The notes beneath the pieces were generated by a model. It saw only the letters and a program-made list of their open reading frames with translations. It was not told the DNA's origin and made no database searches. Positions 1 through 7,612 of a stretch of 37,980 nucleotides of DNA are shown in pieces. Where the stretch lies: NCBI GenBank assembly GCA_017442085.1, contig JAFSAW010000049.1, positions 1-37,980 on the forward strand. Direction: 5' to 3'. Each line of letters opens with the position of its first letter. Position 1 is the stretch's first letter. The DNA comes from Oscillospiraceae bacterium. Its GTDB lineage: Bacteria > Bacillota > Clostridia > Oscillospirales > Ruminococcaceae. The translations under genes and the position numbers were made by a program.

Positions 1-23
1 CCAACAAGGACAGCCGGATTTAC

Positions 24-72
24 GATATCCGAACCTGTTGCCAGTCGGCAGTATGTTCGGATATCTTGTTTT
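24..72 (+). terminator. Intrinsic terminator of a gene left of the window
   Basis: A perfect 11-bp inverted repeat (24-34 GATATCCGAAC with 55-65 GTTCGGATATC) encloses a smaller TGCC/GGCA stem and is followed by TTGTTTTT. It probably ends a plus-strand gene that lies before base 1. Confidence 0.6.
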
Positions 73-122
73 TACTGATAAAGTGCAGTTTTAGTTGCAA
101 TGTTATTAAGTAAACAAAAATA

Positions 123-242
123 TGTCATTCTGAGGAGCTTAAGAGGCGAAGAATCTCCCGGGTTTATCTCCCTCAGTCAACTTCGTTGACGGCTCCCTCG
201 TCAGAGGGAGCCGTAAGATTCTTCGCTGCGCTCAGAATGACA
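123..242. repeat. MITE-like inverted-repeat element, intact copy
   Basis: The ends are a perfect 12-bp inverted repeat (123-134 TGTCATTCTGAG, 231-242 CTCAGAATGACA). Inside them lies a second pair (146-156 GCGAAGAATCT, 216-226 AGATTCTTCGC), and at the centre a 9-bp hairpin (191-199 GGCTCCCTC, 204-212 GAGGGAGCC). It has no coding capacity. The layout, nested inverted repeats over about 120 bp in an intergenic gap, is that of a non-autonomous MITE or dispersed palindrome. Similar GTCATTCTGAG/GAAGAATCT and GAGGGAGC units are common in Clostridia genomes (recollection, not searched). Partial copies occur at 354-400 and 24325-24352. Confidence 0.8.
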
Positions 243-353
243 TTTTTCTTTATTATATAGACTCGTCAGTATGGTGATTATCTTAAATCAATGATATTAA
301 ACAAGGAGAGCTTTCAGAAAATCAGCAGGTATTATATGTTTTCGCTTTTTTAC

Positions 354-400
354 TCTCCTTCAGCCAACTGTGTTGACCGCGTCCTAATCAGAGGGAGCTA
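354..400. repeat. Decayed copy of the central part of the 123-242 repeat
   Basis: This stretch aligns with 167-215 of the intact element, sharing TCTCC-TCAG, CAACT-GTTGAC and CAGAGGGAGC blocks, but several substitutions break the hairpin. The terminal repeats are not recognisable. The rest of 243-432 is AT-rich, and I see nothing else in it apart from an 8-bp inverted repeat (303-310/353-360). Confidence 0.55.
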
Positions 401-432
401 TATATAATAGTTTTGGTATTAAAAATTTGACA

Positions 433-627
433 TCATTCACCCTGCAAATATTTAACAGCCTTTCTGGCAAGCAGAAAACTTGGCACCAAAAGCACAACCA
501 ACACGGCTATCTGCACAATGCCAAGGGAAGAAACTGCAATAAAACCGGGTAAAATATAATTTACCACACGGATAAGTACAATATAGAATGCAAAGGTCAG
601 AAATATCAGAACAATTTTATCAAACAT
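433..627 (-). CDS. Small two-helix membrane protein, unknown function
   Basis: The product is 64 residues and almost entirely hydrophobic, with two predicted membrane helices (about residues 3-25 and 33-53) and a short basic tail (RKAVKYLQGE). I do not recognise a family. The open frame continues upstream to 822, but the ATG at 627 is preferred: it follows GAGAG at a suitable distance and lies just downstream of a plausible promoter (680-708), whereas the upstream extension crosses that promoter and the 713-745 terminator hairpin. It is isolated from the neighbouring gene by that terminator. No function can be inferred. Confidence 0.55.
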   Translation of the reverse strand: MFDKIVLIFLTFAFYIVLIRVVNYILPGFIAVSSLGIVQIAVLVVLLVPSFLLARKAVKYLQGE

Positions 628-679
628 CAATAATCTCTCTTTCGGTACTGACAGGCATATACACCTGTGTAATACAGAT

Positions 680-708
680 ATTGTATCACAAATATATATC
701 AAAGTAAA
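680..708 (-). promoter_or_regulatory. Candidate promoter for the 433-627 gene
   Basis: Read on the minus strand, TTTACT (708-703) and TACAAT (685-680) are separated by 17 bp. The position, between the upstream terminator and the ATG at 627, fits a stand-alone small gene. Confidence 0.45.
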
Positions 709-712
709 AGAA

Positions 713-745
713 AAAAACTGTGAACCTTGCTGGAACACAGTTTTT
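713..745 (-). terminator. Intrinsic terminator after the DUF885 gene
   Basis: A 10-bp inverted repeat (713-722 AAAAACTGTG, 736-745 CACAGTTTTT) carries an A-run on its left, which becomes a U-run in the minus-strand transcript. It lies about 140 bp past the stop of the 883-2520 gene. Confidence 0.6.
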
Positions 746-882
746 CTTTGTTTTGGTAGATAAAAGGTTGTTGATACTTTTATTATAAAGCCGAAAAACA
801 ACAATACAATTGTAAAAAACAACTTTTATGGTAATTATGTGTTAAATCAGTGTCGCAATTTGTCGCATTTTATCGTATACAA

Positions 883-2520
883 TTATTCAAACTGATACAG
901 ACTGCCGAAATCGTGGGTGAGAGAATATTTTTCATCGTCTGTCATATCAAGATACAGCTTAAAGTTTTCCAGTGATACGCCACCAACTTCAAACAGTGCT
1001 GCGGTAAAGGTTTTGCTGTCAAAGCCGTAATCCTTTTCCCACTGGCACAGCTTTTTCATACCGTAGTAATAGCTGGTGAAATAACCCTCGTCATTTTCGT
1101 GTGCCTGTACCTGAAAACGTGCAGTCTGACGGTCAAAGCCAAGCTCCTGCTGATACAGGTCAACTGCATCGCCGATGGTTTTTCCAAAATATCGCAGCCA
1201 CAAATCAACCTTGATGCGCACGGAAGTATGGTGACGGCGATAGGCAACAAACAGCGGATAGAACGGGTCTTCGGCAAAAACAAATTCAAAAACACGTTCT
1301 GTTCGCAGGCAGGTGCCCTCGTGCAACGGCACGTTTTTTGCACCGATTTTCATTGTTTCAGGTATCGGGTCGGTAATGCTGCGCACGTGCTGTACGTGAT
1401 GACCCGGATATGCTTCGTGCAGAGTGTTTATCTTCATCCAGCCGTCTGTGATTGCCTTGTAATTATAGTTGTTCAGAAACATTCTGCCCACAATCGGAGA
1501 TTTAAAGCGGTAACCGCCTTCATATCCGCCCCATGGATAAGCCACTTTAAGCTGAATAGGCACCTTTGAAATAACACACTGTTCATCTTCCGGCAGCCAC
1601 ACATATTCGTGTGCAATTGCCCTTGTGCGTTTTATATAGCCGTTTGCCCTTTCGTACATTTCGTCTGCGCTGTCGGCAGGTCCTGCATATTTAAGCAGAA
1701 TATCGTTGACCTCTGCCATGGACTGCGGATTATTTTCGGGAATATCAAGCTTTCTTGCTATATCAAAGCACTCTTTGCGGGTTTTTTCCACTTCGCTTTC
1801 ATACCACTGCAAAAGTTCATCAAGGTTTACACCAATGTTAACTTTAAGTGCTGTGCGGTATTTTTCAATATCCTGCGGCAGCACTGCATCATCGGCAAGC
1901 ATGGAATATTCTTCGGCAGTCCCGTCGGAAAGGGCTGACTGTTCCTTGGACAGATAGCTTTCCAGTTCTTCCACGGTGTACATAAGGGCCTGTTCTTTTT
2001 CTTTGCCCAGAAATTCGTAAAAACTGCGGTATTCAACCTTGTTTACGTTCAGATTGTTTTTCATATATCCTATGGCATCGGCAAGGGCTGATTTTTGCTT
2101 TGCATCTGTGCAGTTGTCCTTGAGTACACTTACAATGTTTTTCACACAGCCAAGGCGGGCACAAAGAATGGCATATCCTGCTGTGAAATCTTCTGCATCA
2201 AGAATCATCGGCACAATTTTCCAACCGACAGAATAAAGATATCCCTGCGGGTTGTTTGTCATACTGTCATACTGCAGGTTGAGATTGTGCAAAAAATCGT
2301 TAAAATGATTTTTTATAAATTCAAAAGGTCTTGACGGTGTGTCCAGCACATTAATACGCTGTTTAAGAGCATCAAGCTGTGCTTTTATTTTTTCACAGTT
2401 TTCTTTTGACGGCACAAAAAGCACCATTTTGTTTTCTCTTGTGCTGTTGAGTACGCTGTGCACACAGGCCAGGTCAAAGTCCAGCTGGCGGTAGGTTTGA
2501 ATAATCTGTTTTTTGTCCAT
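883..2520 (-). CDS. DUF885 family protein, probable zinc peptidase/carboxypeptidase
   Basis: The product is 545 residues. The hallmark DUF885 motif HEAYPGHH begins at residue 368 and is followed by a second conserved block, LHEGTCLRTERVFEF, where the family usually has HEGWA. HExxxGHH-type motifs suggest a zinc-dependent peptidase; some family members are described as carboxypeptidases, but the substrate is unknown here. No signal peptide is visible, so a cytoplasmic enzyme is likely. The ATG at 2520 is chosen over one 36 bp upstream because AGAGGT precedes it with about 7 bp spacing. The next gene upstream on the same strand (DUF3793) has its own terminator, so the two are probably transcribed separately. 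Confidence 0.9.
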   Translation of the reverse strand: MDKKQIIQTYRQLDFDLACVHSVLNSTRENKMVLFVPSKENCEKIKAQLDALKQRINVLDTPSRPFEFIKNHFNDFLHNLNLQYDSMTNNPQGYLYSVGWKIVPMILDAEDFTAGYAILCARLGCVKNIVSVLKDNCTDAKQKSALADAIGYMKNNLNVNKVEYRSFYEFLGKEKEQALMYTVEELESYLSKEQSALSDGTAEEYSMLADDAVLPQDIEKYRTALKVNIGVNLDELLQWYESEVEKTRKECFDIARKLDIPENNPQSMAEVNDILLKYAGPADSADEMYERANGYIKRTRAIAHEYVWLPEDEQCVISKVPIQLKVAYPWGGYEGGYRFKSPIVGRMFLNNYNYKAITDGWMKINTLHEAYPGHHVQHVRSITDPIPETMKIGAKNVPLHEGTCLRTERVFEFVFAEDPFYPLFVAYRRHHTSVRIKVDLWLRYFGKTIGDAVDLYQQELGFDRQTARFQVQAHENDEGYFTSYYYGMKKLCQWEKDYGFDSKTFTAALFEVGGVSLENFKLYLDMTDDEKYSLTHDFGSLYQFE

Positions 2521-2605
2521 AGATATTACCTCTGAAAAAAGGATAAGTTTTCTCAATTATACACCTGCAGATATACAGTGTTCAATATTTTTGTCAGACA
2601 AAGTG

Positions 2606-2638
2606 AAAAGAGCCTTGCCCAAAAAGCAAAGCTCTTTT
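2606..2638 (-). terminator. Intrinsic terminator after the DUF3793 gene
   Basis: The stem 2606-2618 with 2626-2638 is about 13 bp with one mismatch, around a 7-nt loop. On the minus strand it ends in TTTTCACTTT. It sits just past the stop at 2657. Confidence 0.6.
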
Positions 2639-2656
2639 ACGAGGGTATATATAAGG

Positions 2657-3208
2657 TTAAAAGGAAATTGCCAGTTGTTCAAGACTGTGTCCCATGGAAC
2701 GCCGCAGACTGTAAAGCTGTGTATATTTGTCGTAAAGTGCAAAGGTCTGTTTTGCTTTTTCAACATCGCCATACACCTTCCACACACCTGTGTGTTTGCA
2801 GCCAACGCGGCTGCTGTGCATAAATCCGTCAACATCTTCGGGCGGATAGCCCAGAAAAAGCCCTATTTCGTGAGGAAAATCTTTGCTGTTCTGCAGCTTG
2901 TCAATAAGCTGAACAACGCAGGAATTGCTGTTTTCAAGGCTGTATCCGCACTGTTTAAGCAGCTTGACGGCAGTGCTGTTGTCCAGGTCTCCTTTAAGCT
3001 GGCTTGGGCGGTAAAGATAGATAAGCACTTTGCCGTTGTAAAAACGCATAGGCAAAAGGCGCAGACCTTTTGGCACAAGTATTTTGTTCAGCTGTCTTAT
3101 CCGGCAGATAAGTTCGTCCTTTGTTGTGTATGAACAGGTGAAAAGATTGCCTGTTTTAACACCTGCAAGGGTAGGGGAACAGTGGTTTATCAATAAGTCT
3201 TCTGACAT
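2657..3208 (-). CDS. DUF3793 family protein
   Basis: The product is 183 residues, soluble, with no signal peptide. It resembles DUF3793 proteins, which are widespread in Clostridia and uncharacterised. Recognisable family-like blocks are the N-terminal SPTLAGVKTGNLF, the central LIYLYRP, and HEIGLFLGYPPEDVDGFM followed by a C-terminal GVWKVYGD. The start at 3208 follows AGGAGA with suitable spacing; the ATG 33 bp upstream has no such site. Members often sit near flavodoxin or metal-uptake genes, but here there is no such neighbour, so context does not help. The function remains unknown. Confidence 0.85.
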   Translation of the reverse strand: MSEDLLINHCSPTLAGVKTGNLFTCSYTTKDELICRIRQLNKILVPKGLRLLPMRFYNGKVLIYLYRPSQLKGDLDNSTAVKLLKQCGYSLENSNSCVVQLIDKLQNSKDFPHEIGLFLGYPPEDVDGFMHSSRVGCKHTGVWKVYGDVEKAKQTFALYDKYTQLYSLRRSMGHSLEQLAISF

Positions 3209-3375
3209 TGGTTGTCTCCTGAATGTTTTGTTGTATAACACAACTATGAAACTTGTGTACTAAACAGTAAAAGCTTTTGTTTATTGTGTACATCATTCCG
3301 GCTTTTATGTAATGGCAGATGTGATAATGTATAGAGGAGGATACACAAGCTTCATAATGTATTATTTCTTTTTAC

Positions 3376-3486
3376 AAAGTTAGCGTTTGCTAACCTTGAC
3401 GTAAAAGGTAAACGCCCAAAGGCGTTTTCTAAAAAGGAATAAGGGAAACTAATTGTGAAACTTAAAGTTAGCTTGTGCTAACTTTA
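3376..3486. repeat. Pair of related hairpins plus a third palindrome in a gene-free spacer
   Basis: Two near-identical 19-base palindromes, AAAGTTAGCGTTTGCTAAC (3376-3394) and AAAGTTAGCTTGTGCTAAC (3464-3482), lie 88 bp apart. The second extends to a 10-bp stem up to 3486. Between them is AACGCC-CAAA-GGCGTT (3411-3426). They lie in the roughly 500-bp gap 3209-3708, which otherwise is AT-rich and shows no credible gene. No poly-T tails follow, so these are not obvious terminators. Confidence 0.5.
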
Positions 3487-3662
3487 GTTAAAAGATAACA
3501 TACCCGGAGAGAAAAGTCAACACTTTTCTTGAAATTTTTCTATCAGCATAAAAAAATAGAAATAATAAATTGCAAATAAATACTTAATTTGTTTGTAATA
3601 ACTGTTTAATTTAATAATGTAATTTTGCGTAAAAATTTTTTAGAAAAAATTAATTTTTTCTA

Positions 3663-3691
3663 TTGACATATCCCGTTTTATATGTTATTAT
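3663..3691 (+). promoter_or_regulatory. Promoter of the tRNA cluster
   Basis: TTGACA (3663-3668), a 17-bp spacer and TATTAT (3686-3691) place transcription start about 10 bp before tRNA-Arg. This is one of the closest consensus matches in the window, as expected for a strongly expressed tRNA operon. Confidence 0.8.
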
Positions 3692-3708
3692 TTTCTAGCA
3701 ATCAAGTT

Positions 3709-3785
<77 letters not shown>

Positions 3786-3794
3786 TTTAAATGC

Positions 3795-3872
3795 GGTGGA
3801 TGTAGCTTAGTTGGTTAAAGCGCCAGTTTGTGGCACTGGAGACCGTGGGTTCGAATCCCATCTTCCACCCCA
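3795..3872 (+). tRNA. tRNA-His (anticodon GUG)
   Basis: The anticodon stem CCAGT/ACTGG holds the loop TTGTGGC with anticodon GTG. The histidine identity element is visible: an extra G at -1 (3795) faces C73 (3869), before an encoded CCA. The acceptor stem has one T-T mismatch at pair 6-67. Confidence 0.93.
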
Positions 3873-3895
3873 TTTTTTTTTACCCATTTTTATGC

Positions 3896-3971
3896 TGGGC
3901 TATCGCCAAGCGGTAAGGCAACGGACTTTGACTCCGTCATCCCGCTGGTTCGAATCCAGCTAGCCCAACCA
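3896..3971 (+). tRNA. tRNA-Gln (anticodon UUG)
   Basis: The acceptor stem TGGGCTA/TAGCCCA, the anticodon stem ACGGA/TCCGT around loop CTTTGAC (anticodon TTG), discriminator A and encoded CCA are all present. Confidence 0.95.
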
Positions 3972-4005
3972 AAAGCCTCGAACATTTGGTTTGGGGCTTT
4001 TTTTA
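3972..4005 (+). terminator. Terminator of the tRNA cluster
   Basis: AAAGCCTC (3972-3979) pairs with GGGGCTTT (3993-4000), with one G-T wobble, and is followed by a T-run (TTTTTTTA). Confidence 0.8.
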
Positions 4006-4006
4006 T

Positions 4007-4036
4007 TTGTGGGAAAATATCAACTGTGGATATAAT
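4007..4036 (+). promoter_or_regulatory. Candidate promoter for the thioesterase/FliB-like operon
   Basis: TTGTGG (4007-4012), an 18-bp spacer and a perfect TATAAT (4031-4036) follow the tRNA terminator directly and lie about 50 bp before the ATG at 4090. Confidence 0.5.
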
Positions 4037-4089
4037 TGTGCTGTATCTTATATACAGCTTTTCTGTTTTGTCATTCGGGAGATTATACA

Positions 4090-4590
4090 ATGGAAAACAA
4101 AAGAAAAATAAACCCTGACCACATCAATCAGCTTGTGGATATTGCCAACAGCAGTCCGTATTTTACACTTCTTGGCATGAAGATTACCGAAACAGGTGCA
4201 GGTTATGCAAAGGTAGAGATGGATATTGACAACCGCCATATGAACCCTTTTGGCACAGTTCACGGCGGTGCAAACGCGTCACTTATCGATACTGTAACCT
4301 ACTGGGCTGCATACTGCGATATGGACGAAGATGCTGGATTTACTACACTGGATGTATCTGTGACAAATCTTGCCATGGCAAAAGAGGGCAAACTGACAGC
4401 TGTGGCAACAGCCATCAAGCAGGGCCGCAGTATATGTCTTTGCGAAGCTGTGGTAAAAGACCAGAATGACCGCATTATTGCACACGGTACATCAAAGCTG
4501 CTTGTGCTCAAAGGGAAACAGACGGTGGCAGATGCCATTAAAGTTGCAGGATATGACAGCCTGCCTGAAAAATATATAGCTCAGGTATAA
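4090..4590 (+). CDS. PaaI-type hotdog-fold acyl-CoA thioesterase
   Basis: The product is 166 residues with one hotdog domain (about 15-140). The PaaI/YbgC-like signature NPFGTVHGGANASLIDTV lies at 52-69, with the HGG turn at 58-60 and the candidate catalytic Asp at 67. Such enzymes hydrolyse thioesters of acyl- or aryl-CoA in the cytoplasm; the substrate cannot be read from sequence. The ATG at 4090 follows GGGAG and is preferred over an in-frame ATG 54 bp upstream, which would overlap the promoter. The next gene begins 4 bp after the stop, so the two are co-transcribed and probably translationally coupled. No phenylacetate-pathway genes are nearby, so this is likely a general housekeeping thioesterase. 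Confidence 0.9.
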   Translation: MENKRKINPDHINQLVDIANSSPYFTLLGMKITETGAGYAKVEMDIDNRHMNPFGTVHGGANASLIDTVTYWAAYCDMDEDAGFTTLDVSVTNLAMAKEGKLTAVATAIKQGRSICLCEAVVKDQNDRIIAHGTSKLLVLKGKQTVADAIKVAGYDSLPEKYIAQV

Positions 4591-4594
4591 TAGT

Positions 4595-5533
4595 ATGAAA
4601 CTTGTTGCTCCGGATTATTATGAACAGTTTAAATGTATCGCTGATAAATGCCGTCACAGCTGCTGCATAGGCTGGGAAATTGACATTGATGCTGATACAC
4701 TGGATTATTACAATTCAATAGGCGGTGAATTTGGCGAAAGACTGAAGGCAAATATTGCCGCAGATGGCGAAACAGCACATTTTTGTCTTAAAGAAGACGA
4801 AAGATGTCCGCTTTTAAACGAAAAAGGTCTTTGTGACATAATAATCAATCTTGGCACAGAAGCCCTTTGCCAGATTTGTGATGACCACCCAAGATACCGC
4901 AATTTTTATTCTGACAGGGAAGAAATCGGCGTTGGCATGTCCTGCGAGGCAGCTGCTGTGCTTATCCTCTCTCAACAGAAAAAAACACAGCTTGTTACCC
5001 TTTTTGATGCAGACGAAGTGCTGTGGGATGAAGAAAGCGAATTTCTTAAAATCCGTCAGAAGCTTTGGGATTTACTGCAGAACAGAAAAAAAACAGTGGA
5101 CAGCCGCACAGAAGATGTGCTTGCATATTGCGGTATAACCGAAAGAAAAAAAACACCGCAGCAGTGGGTGCAGATTTACCGCAGACTTGAACGGCTGGAC
5201 AATGTCTGGGATACGGTGCTGGACAGTATTGAAAACGCAGAAAATGCCCTGCTGGAGCTTAAAGAAGATGTTCTGCAGACAGCCTTTGAACAGCTTCTGC
5301 ATTATTTTACATATCGCCATCTTGCAGACAGTCTTGATGACGGAAGATTTGCTGCAAGAGTTCAGTTTGCGGTGCAAAGCTACCGTATGATAAAATGGGC
5401 AGCGGCACTGCATTTTAACCGATACGGCAGTATAGATATTGAAACTCTGGCAGAAATTGCGCGTATTTATTCGGCGGAAATAGAATATTCCACCGATAAT
5501 ATTGATGCTTTACTGGATATATTTGAAGAATAA
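4595..5533 (+). CDS. FliB-family (flagellin lysine-N-methylase-like) cysteine-rich protein
   Basis: The product is 312 residues. The N-terminal half carries the cysteine pattern of the FliB family: Cys14, 19, 23 and 24 in FKCIADKCRHSCCIGW, then Cys64, 71, 80, 92 and 95 around LCQICDDHPR, plus Cys117. This density suggests metal or iron-sulfur binding (inference). Salmonella FliB methylates flagellin lysines, and automatic annotation carries that name over, but this protein is shorter than FliB (about 400 residues) and no flagellar gene lies in the window, so the real substrate is open. It starts 4 bp after the thioesterase stop and ends at a strong terminator. Confidence 0.8.
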   Translation: MKLVAPDYYEQFKCIADKCRHSCCIGWEIDIDADTLDYYNSIGGEFGERLKANIAADGETAHFCLKEDERCPLLNEKGLCDIIINLGTEALCQICDDHPRYRNFYSDREEIGVGMSCEAAAVLILSQQKKTQLVTLFDADEVLWDEESEFLKIRQKLWDLLQNRKKTVDSRTEDVLAYCGITERKKTPQQWVQIYRRLERLDNVWDTVLDSIENAENALLELKEDVLQTAFEQLLHYFTYRHLADSLDDGRFAARVQFAVQSYRMIKWAAALHFNRYGSIDIETLAEIARIYSAEIEYSTDNIDALLDIFEE

Positions 5534-5537
5534 AAAA

Positions 5538-5569
5538 CGGCAGACGGTTTATTTAATCGTCTGCCGCTT
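5538..5569 (+). terminator. Terminator of the thioesterase/FliB-like operon
   Basis: CGGCAGACG (5538-5546) pairs perfectly with CGTCTGCCG (5558-5566), followed by CTTTGCTTT. A short separate hairpin, AGGGGG-AAAAT-CCCCCT, lies at 5605-5621. Confidence 0.8.
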
Positions 5570-5626
5570 TGCTTTGTATATAAGCCGCTGTATATGCGTC
5601 ATGCAGGGGGAAAATCCCCCTATGAA

Positions 5627-5676
5627 AAAATCGCAGCAAGTAAACTGTGACAAGCACAATTAAATGCTGCGATTTT
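5627..5676 (-). terminator. Terminator of tRNA-Pro
   Basis: AAAATCGCAGCA (5627-5638) and TGCTGCGATTTT (5665-5676) form a perfect 12-bp stem. On the minus strand it is followed by a U-run. Its base overlaps the encoded CCA end of the tRNA. Confidence 0.8.
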
Positions 5677-5752
5677 GGTCGGAGTGAGGTGATTCGAACA
5701 CCCGACCTCTTGGTCCCGAACCAAGCGCTCTACCAAACTGAGCCACACCCCG
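5676..5752 (-). tRNA. tRNA-Pro (anticodon CGG)
   Basis: Read on the minus strand, acceptor CGGGGTG pairs with CACTCCG, discriminator A is followed by CCA, and the anticodon stem CTTGG/CCAAG holds loop TTCGGGA with anticodon CGG. It is a single-gene unit opposite to its neighbours. Confidence 0.95.
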
Positions 5753-5902
5753 AAATTATTTGCATAAAATAGTTTACTCTTATTGTGTAAAAAAGTCAAT
5801 ATAGAAAAATATTGCATATTTGCGTTGGATACTTTAAATTGCAAACTATTTCTGCTAAAATATTGTCAGTTTAAAATTATAATTGTAAAAGGAGAGTTTA
5901 TT

Positions 5903-7186
5903 ATGGAAAAACAAAGAATTTTGCCTAAGATGACAGGCAAAAATGTTTTGCTTGGTTTTCAGCACGTTTTTGCAATGTTCGGTGCAACAGTGCTTGTTCC
6001 GCTCATTACAGGCCTCAACATTTCCACAACACTGTTTGCAGCAGGTGTGGGCACACTTTTGTTCCACTTTATCACAAAGGGCAAGGTGCCTGCATTTCTG
6101 GGGTCGTCCTTTGTATTTCTCGGCGGTTTCGCAATTGTTGCACCAAAACTGCTTGATGCAAACGGCGAGGCTACAATCCCTAATACAGAAATGCTTCCAT
6201 ATGCCTGTGGCGGTGTAGTTGCAGCAGGTCTTATTTACATACTTATGTCAGGGCTTATCAGGGTTTTCGGCATCAGAAAGATTATGAAATTCTTCCCGCC
6301 GATTGTTACAGGCCCTATCATCGTCTCCATCGGTCTTATCCTTGCGCCTACAGCCATTACAAATGCAAGCACAAACTGGCCTCTGGCAATTATTGCACTT
6401 GCAATTATCGTTATCTGCAACATCTGGGGCAAAGGCATAATTAAGATTATCCCTATCCTTATCGGCGTTGTGGGTTCCTACATTATTGCTCTTGTAACAG
6501 GTGCAGTTGACTTTACATCCGTTGCAGCTGCAGATATGTTTGGTTCCCCTGTTATCCCTGCAAACTTTGCAAAGTTTGATATCAGTGCAATCATCACAAT
6601 TATGCCTATCGCCATCGCTGCAATGATGGAACACATCGGTGACATTGCCGCTATCAGCGCTACAACAGGCGAAAACTATATTGAAGACCCGGGTCTTCAC
6701 CGCACACTTCTCGGCGACGGTCTTGCAACAAGCTTTGCAGGCTTTATCGGCGGCCCTGCCAACACAACATACGGCGAAAACACAGGTGTTCTTGCTCTTA
6801 CAAAAGTTTTTGACCCTGCAATCGTTCGTCTTGCAGCAGTTATTGCAATCATCCTTTCCTGTATACCAAAATTTGACGCTGTTGTAAACAGCATTCCTGC
6901 TGCAATTATCGGCGGTGTTTCCCTTATCCTTTACGGTATGATTTCCGCAGTTGGTATCAGAAACATTGTTGAAAATCAGATTGACTTTACACAGAGCCGC
7001 AATCTGATTATCGCTGCAGTTATCCTGGTTTCCGCTCTCGGCTTCAACAGCATCGGCGGTATCACATTTACAGTTGCCGGCACAACAATCACACTTACAG
7101 CTCTTGCAATCGCAGCAATCCTTGGTATTGCACTCAACGCTATTCTCCCTGGCAATGACTACGAATTTGGCAGAACAGCTGAATAA
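5903..7186 (+). CDS. uraA: Uracil/xanthine permease (NCS2 family, UraA-like)
   Basis: The product is 427 residues with about 12-14 membrane segments. The opening GKNVLLGFQHVFAMFGATVLVPLITGL is characteristic of UraA-type nucleobase:cation symporters, and a conserved acidic block MMEHIGDIAAISATTGENY sits mid-protein, where the family binds uracil. It should import uracil at the cytoplasmic membrane for pyrimidine salvage. The ATG at 5903 follows GGAGAG; the open frame extends 120 bp further upstream but without a site. No pyr genes adjoin it and I see no PyrR-type or purine-riboswitch leader in the 150 bp upstream. The uracil rather than xanthine assignment is a likely inference. Confidence 0.9.
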   Translation: MEKQRILPKMTGKNVLLGFQHVFAMFGATVLVPLITGLNISTTLFAAGVGTLLFHFITKGKVPAFLGSSFVFLGGFAIVAPKLLDANGEATIPNTEMLPYACGGVVAAGLIYILMSGLIRVFGIRKIMKFFPPIVTGPIIVSIGLILAPTAITNASTNWPLAIIALAIIVICNIWGKGIIKIIPILIGVVGSYIIALVTGAVDFTSVAAADMFGSPVIPANFAKFDISAIITIMPIAIAAMMEHIGDIAAISATTGENYIEDPGLHRTLLGDGLATSFAGFIGGPANTTYGENTGVLALTKVFDPAIVRLAAVIAIILSCIPKFDAVVNSIPAAIIGGVSLILYGMISAVGIRNIVENQIDFTQSRNLIIAAVILVSALGFNSIGGITFTVAGTTITLTALAIAAILGIALNAILPGNDYEFGRTAE

Positions 7187-7199
7187 ATACTGTTATATA

Positions 7200-7233
7200 A
7201 AAACGGTTTATCTTTGCGGATAAGCCGTTTTTT
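7200..7233 (+). terminator. Terminator after the uracil permease
   Basis: The stem 7200-7212 with 7219-7231 (core ACGGTTTATC/GATAAGCCGT) ends in TTTTTT. Confidence 0.85.
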
Positions 7234-7254
7234 GATGAAATTTATGTGTAATGT

Positions 7255-7283
7255 TTGACTATCGGTATTTTTTATTATAAAAT
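7255..7283 (+). promoter_or_regulatory. Promoter of the GlsB-like gene
   Basis: TTGACT (7255-7260), 17 bp, TAAAAT (7278-7283). The ribosome site CGGAGG follows about 24 bp downstream. Confidence 0.6.
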
Positions 7284-7318
7284 TTACAAAAATGGTAAAA
7301 GTAAACGGAGGAAATATT

Positions 7319-7546
7319 ATGATAGGTGCAATTCTGGTTGGCCTTATTGTTGGTGCAATTGCAACCAAAATTATGGGTGCGCAAAGCAACTGGGTTTTAA
7401 ATATCATTCTTGGTATGGCAGGTTCTTTTGTAGGCCGCTTTATATTTGGTATAATAGGTTTCCATGCAGTATCAGGTCTGGCAGGTCTTATAGTTTCTGT
7501 TATCGGTGCCTGCATATGTATTGCCATAGCACGCAAAATCAATTAG
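7319..7546 (+). CDS. GlsB/YeaQ/YmgE family small membrane protein (transglycosylase-associated)
   Basis: The product is 75 residues with three hydrophobic helices and glycine-rich turns (GLIVGAIATKIMG, GMAGSFVGRFIFG). This matches the GlsB/YeaQ/YmgE family, often called transglycosylase-associated, where the link to cell-wall enzymes is historical and the function is unproven; several members respond to stress. The ATG at 7319 follows ACGGAGG with ideal spacing, better than the ATG 27 bp upstream. It forms a monocistronic unit between its own promoter and a bidirectional terminator. Confidence 0.85.
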   Translation: MIGAILVGLIVGAIATKIMGAQSNWVLNIILGMAGSFVGRFIFGIIGFHAVSGLAGLIVSVIGACICIAIARKIN

Positions 7547-7559
7547 TTTTACAAAATAA

Positions 7560-7596
7560 AAATCCTTTGTTCTCAAGCGGGAACAAAGGATTTTTT
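7560..7596. terminator. Bidirectional terminator between convergent genes
   Basis: AAATCCTTTGTTC (7560-7572) and GAACAAAGGATTT (7581-7593) form a 13-bp stem with T-runs usable on both strands. It serves the GlsB-like gene and the MaoC-SDR-GNAT operon. Confidence 0.9.
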
Positions 7597-7612
7597 GTTT
7601 GCAATAGTTATA

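Noticed and set aside
628..822. Longer N-terminus for the small membrane protein at 433-627
   Set aside because: The extension crosses a terminator hairpin (713-745) and a plausible promoter (680-708), and no ribosome site supports the ATG at 822.
5753..5902. Riboswitch or PyrR site before the uracil permease
   Set aside because: No purine-riboswitch core or PyrR-binding loop was found, and no leader terminator is present.
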